Below, piece after piece: positions 6,703 to 8,868 of a stretch of DNA of 8,868 nucleotides. This DNA is from DATCYZ01 sp036526195. Its GTDB lineage: Bacteria; Pseudomonadota; Gammaproteobacteria; Burkholderiales; SG8-39. The notes beneath the pieces were generated by a model. The model was given only the letters and a program-made list of their open reading frames with translations. It ran no database searches and was not told where the DNA came from. The position numbers and the translations under genes were made by a program. The first letter of the stretch is position 1. Every line of letters begins with the position of its first letter. The DNA lies in NCBI GenBank assembly GCA_036526195.1, contig DATCYZ010000090.1, positions 1 through 8,868 on the forward strand. The letters are read 5' to 3'.

Positions 6703-6712
6703 GTGCTGGCAA
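6684..6712 (-). promoter_or_regulatory. Predicted sigma-70-type livK promoter
   Basis: On the - strand, TTGCCA (6712-6707) and CATATT (6689-6684) are separated by exactly 17 bp. They match the -35 and -10 consensus at 4 of 6 positions each. Transcription would start near 6677, about 47 bases before the livK ATG. The AT-containing stretch is unusual for this GC-rich region. Confidence 0.55.
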
Positions 6713-6740
6713 GCGCCATGGCGAGGCGCGATGGGTGCGA

Positions 6741-6763
6741 GTGCACGGGAAACCTTGTTGCGC
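6741..6763. promoter_or_regulatory. Possible second, weaker operator
   Basis: This 23-base stretch ends in TGTTGCGC, identical to the right half of the element at 6680-6702 and exactly 61 bp away. It starts GTGCA, close to the left half GCGCA. About 14 of 23 positions match the first element, but the internal symmetry is poor. It lies on the marR side and could serve autoregulation or cooperative binding. Confidence 0.3.
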
Positions 6764-6849
6764 CGCATCATGTGCCCAGAGCGATCCACCCCGCGGCTGG
6801 ACGCACGGAATACTTGCATACGCACCTACTCCGCGCTAGGGTGCATTCC

Positions 6850-7323
6850 ATGTCGAAAACCACCGGCCCGGCCTTCGCCCTCGACCAGCACCTGTTCTTC
6901 TGGATGACGCAGGTGATCGAGGCGCGCGACCGGCAACTCGCGCGGCGGCTGCGCGGCTACCGGCTGCGCGCCCCGGAATGGCGCGCGCTCGCCTCGCTGC
7001 ACGCGCGCCAGCGCCTGTCGATGCGCGAACTCGCCGACCTGTCCTCGATCGACCGCACCACCCTGAGCCGCACGGTGGAGCGCATGGTGCGCGCCGGCTG
7101 GGTGACGCGCCTGTCGGATGCCGCCGACCTGCGCATCACCCGGCTTGCCCTCACTGCGCAGGGCGAGCGCCTGTTCGCGCGCCTGTGGCCGACGGTGGAA
7201 CGTTTGAACCTGGCGGCGGTGGCCGGTCTTCCGGCCCCCGCCGTCGAAATGCTGCGCTGGACCCTGGAACAGATGAAGACCAACCTCGACCTGGTGACGG
7301 ACGAATCCGCGCAGGCCGCCTGA
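6850..7323 (+). CDS. MarR-family transcriptional regulator
   Basis: The 157-residue protein has the length and layout of MarR regulators. An N-terminal dimerisation helix (about 11-35) is followed by a winged helix-turn-helix with LSMRELADLSSID (56-68), recognition helix RTTLSRTVERMVRAG (69-83) and wing VTRLSDAADLRITRLALTAQG (85-105). The wing keeps the usual D-x-R pattern (Asp93, Arg95). A C-terminal helix completes the dimer interface. MarR proteins beside aromatic catabolic genes usually repress until an aromatic ligand or CoA thioester binds. It faces the liv operon across a 219-bp control region and precedes the dioxygenase by 13 bp, so it probably controls both and itself. The ATG at 6850 is preceded by AGGG at modest spacing; a GTG nine bases earlier (6841) would add three residues. 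Confidence 0.92.
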   Translation: MSKTTGPAFALDQHLFFWMTQVIEARDRQLARRLRGYRLRAPEWRALASLHARQRLSMRELADLSSIDRTTLSRTVERMVRAGWVTRLSDAADLRITRLALTAQGERLFARLWPTVERLNLAAVAGLPAPAVEMLRWTLEQMKTNLDLVTDESAQAA

Positions 7324-7336
7324 AGGAGACTGCCCC

Positions 7337-8662
7337 ATGCTGGACCTGAAGACGACGAACCTTTCCACCCTGGTCGAGCCCGACCGGGTGCGGCGCGAGG
7401 TCTATTCCGACCCCGCGATCTTCGACGAGGAGATGCGCCGCATCCACGAGACGGTGTGGATCTACTGCGGCCACGAATCGCAGGTGCCGAAGGCGGGGGA
7501 CTTCTACCAGGTGCAGGTCGGCCGCCAGCCCATGCTGATGGTGCGCGCCGCCGACGGCACGGTGAACGTGCTCTACAACCGCTGCCCGCACCGCGGCAAC
7601 ATGCTCTGCGGCGACCGCCACGGCAACACCGGCGAGTTCTTCCGCTGCTCGTACCACGCGTGGACCTTCCACCACGACGGCAAGCTGCGCACCATCCCGA
7701 TGATGGACTCGGGCTACAAGGGCACGCGTTTCGGCCGCGACAACCCGGACTGCAATGTGAAGCACGCCGCACGGGTCGAGAACTACCGCGGCTTCGTCTT
7801 CGCCAGCCTGGCCGCCGACGGGCCGACGCTGAAGGAATTCCTCGGCGAATCGCGCGTCGCCTTCGACGACATGTGCGACCGCGCCCCCGAGGGCGAGGTC
7901 GAGGTGGTGCCGACCTGCTTTCGCGTCATCCAGCGCTCGAACTGGAAGATCTTCCTCGAGAACCAGCTCGACGCGCTGCATCCCTCGGTGACCCACCAGT
8001 CCACCGGGCGCGCGGCGCACGAGGTCGAGAAGATGATCGCGAAGAAGACCGGGCATGCGCCGCTGTCGTACCACATGCTCTCGGCCTTCGCGACGGTGAC
8101 CATCGACAAGTGGGACAACTTCCAGACGCTGAACTACCCCAATGGGCATTGCATCCTCACCGGCTACATGGGGCTGCGGCCCAAGGACCCGGACACGCTG
8201 GCTTACGAGAAGGTCATGCACAAGGCCTACGGCAAGAAGCGCACCGAGGAGATCCTCGGCGTGAACATCCACCACGTGCTGATCTACCCGGGCCTGTCGG
8301 TGCAATCGCCGCTGCAGCAGTTGCGCGCGGTGCGCCCGCTCGGCGTGGACCGCACGCTGACCGAGATCTGGCACTTCCGCCTGAAGGGGGCGCCCGAGGC
8401 GATCTACAGAAGATCCCTTGCCTACTACAACCTGGTGAACTCGCCCTCGACCATGGTGAATGCCGACGACCTGGAGAACTTCTGGAAGTGCCAGCAGGGG
8501 CTGAACTCGGATGGCGGTGACTGGGTGAGCTTCGCGCGCCACCACGGCCATGACATCCAGAAGGGCGAGAGGGTGGAGAGCGCGCCCGGCATGGGCACCT
8601 CCGAAGCACCGATGCGCAACCAGATGAAGGCCTGGTCGCAGTTCATGGGAACGGGACGCTGA
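7337..8662 (+). CDS. Aromatic-ring-hydroxylating dioxygenase, large (alpha) subunit, Rieske type
   Basis: The 441-residue protein is a full-length Rieske non-heme iron oxygenase alpha subunit. The Rieske [2Fe-2S] motif is Cys83-Pro-His85 and Cys104-x2-His107. The catalytic domain has NWKIFLENQLDALHPSVTH (202-220): Asp212 is the bridging residue and His215 and His220 are iron ligands. The third ligand is probably Asp377 or Asp378 in NADDLENFWKCQQGL. It would use electrons from a ferredoxin/reductase to add O2 to an aromatic ring, in complex with the beta subunit encoded next. The start has AAGGAG eight bases upstream and 13 bp after marR. The substrate cannot be read from the sequence: benzoate-, anthranilate-, salicylate- or phthalate-type acids are all possible. 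No electron-transfer partner is encoded in the window. Confidence 0.93.
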   Translation: MLDLKTTNLSTLVEPDRVRREVYSDPAIFDEEMRRIHETVWIYCGHESQVPKAGDFYQVQVGRQPMLMVRAADGTVNVLYNRCPHRGNMLCGDRHGNTGEFFRCSYHAWTFHHDGKLRTIPMMDSGYKGTRFGRDNPDCNVKHAARVENYRGFVFASLAADGPTLKEFLGESRVAFDDMCDRAPEGEVEVVPTCFRVIQRSNWKIFLENQLDALHPSVTHQSTGRAAHEVEKMIAKKTGHAPLSYHMLSAFATVTIDKWDNFQTLNYPNGHCILTGYMGLRPKDPDTLAYEKVMHKAYGKKRTEEILGVNIHHVLIYPGLSVQSPLQQLRAVRPLGVDRTLTEIWHFRLKGAPEAIYRRSLAYYNLVNSPSTMVNADDLENFWKCQQGLNSDGGDWVSFARHHGHDIQKGERVESAPGMGTSEAPMRNQMKAWSQFMGTGR

Positions 8663-8663
8663 C

Positions 8664-8868
8664 ATGGCAACGAAAAAGACAATCGTGAAGAAGGCCGCGG
8701 TGAAGAAGGCGCCGGCGAAGAAGGCGGCGCCGGCCGTGGAGCGCCGGGGGGCGCGCGCGGACCGCCGCGGTGCAGGCGTCGACCGTCACGGCGTCCAGCA
8801 TGCCGTGGAGCAGTTCCTCTACGCGCAGGCGGCGCTGCTGGACAACAAGCGCTGGCAGGACTGGATCG
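8664..8868 (+). CDS. Aromatic-ring-hydroxylating dioxygenase, small (beta) subunit, N-terminal part
   Basis: The reading frame starts with ATG one base after the dioxygenase alpha stop (TGACATG) and runs off the end of the window after 68 residues. Residues 44-68 (VQHAVEQFLYAQAALLDNKRWQDWI) match the start of Rieske dioxygenase beta subunits (pattern like veqFLyxEAxLLDxxxyxxWL), so this is very probably the structural partner of the preceding gene. Residues 1-43 are unusual: a Lys/Ala/Pro-rich tail (KKTIVKKAAVKKAPAKKAAP) followed by an Arg-rich stretch (ERRGARADRRG). Beta subunits normally have only a short N-terminal arm. A later start in the same frame at a GTG (for example Val25 or Val44) would remove the tail, but no better ribosome site was found there. 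Confidence 0.82.
   Translation, partial: MATKKTIVKKAAVKKAPAKKAAPAVERRGARADRRGAGVDRHGVQHAVEQFLYAQAALLDNKRWQDWI
8687..8725 (+). repeat. Three 15-base direct repeats coding KKA-type pentapeptides
   Basis: GAAGAAGGC recurs at 8687, 8702 and 8717, exactly 15 bases apart, coding the KKAAV, KKAPA, KKAAP units of the beta-subunit tail. The regular period suggests growth by tandem duplication or slippage, and copy number may vary between strains. Confidence 0.7.

Noticed and set aside
6814..6842. Candidate marR promoter TTGCAT, 17 bp, TAGGGT
   Set aside because: Only about 3 of 6 matches in each hexamer, and it would give an almost leaderless mRNA; too weak to list.
5674..6849. Open frame extending marR far upstream, across livK
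   Set aside because: It is antisense to livK and runs through the promoter region; the MarR fold starts only after the ATG at 6850.
6808..6849. Split inverted repeat GGAAT/ATTCC and GCACC/GGTGC just before marR
   Set aside because: The half-sites are short, interrupted and unequally spaced; could be chance.
1..8868. tRNA, rRNA, CRISPR arrays, insertion sequences or phage attachment sites
   Set aside because: No regular spaced repeats, transposase-like proteins, or RNA-gene signatures were seen on either strand.

Overview
The window is about 70% GC with dense, short-spaced coding and a single set of typical proteobacterial genes. The protein sequences look most like those of Burkholderiales-type betaproteobacteria. 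This placement is an impression from family resemblance and base composition, not a search result. The contents point to uptake and breakdown of an aromatic acid.

Layout. (1) Positions 1-1918, + strand: the 3' end of a 4-oxalomesaconate hydratase-like amidohydrolase, an unusual short-chain dehydrogenase/reductase (SDR) and an adducin-type class II aldolase, closely spaced like an operon. (2) Positions 1919-2017: a 99-bp gap between converging operons, packed with palindromes. (3) Positions 2018-6630, - strand: a complete branched-chain-amino-acid-type ABC importer in the order livK-livH-livM-livG-livF, with 4- to 8-bp overlaps from livH to livF and a strong terminator-like hairpin after livK. 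(4) Positions 6631-6849: a 219-bp divergent control region with a convincing livK promoter, a 23-bp inverted repeat over it, a possible second operator and a leader hairpin. (5) Positions 6850-8868, + strand: a MarR-family regulator, a Rieske ring-hydroxylating dioxygenase large subunit, and the start of the small subunit, which has an unusual Lys/Ala-rich N-terminal tail.

How the parts may fit. The periplasmic binding protein and ABC importer would bring in an aromatic acid. The two-subunit Rieske oxygenase would hydroxylate it. The hydratase-like enzyme suggests that the ring is finally opened by a protocatechuate 4,5- or gallate-type meta-cleavage route. The MarR protein is well placed to sense the substrate or an intermediate and control both divergent units. 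The substrate cannot be named from this window: ring-cleavage dioxygenase, ferredoxin and reductase genes are not present.

Nothing here is a plainly new system. The points most worth following up are the palindrome stack between the converging operons, the livK operator/promoter arrangement, the SDR without its catalytic tyrosine, and the histone-like tail on the dioxygenase small subunit.
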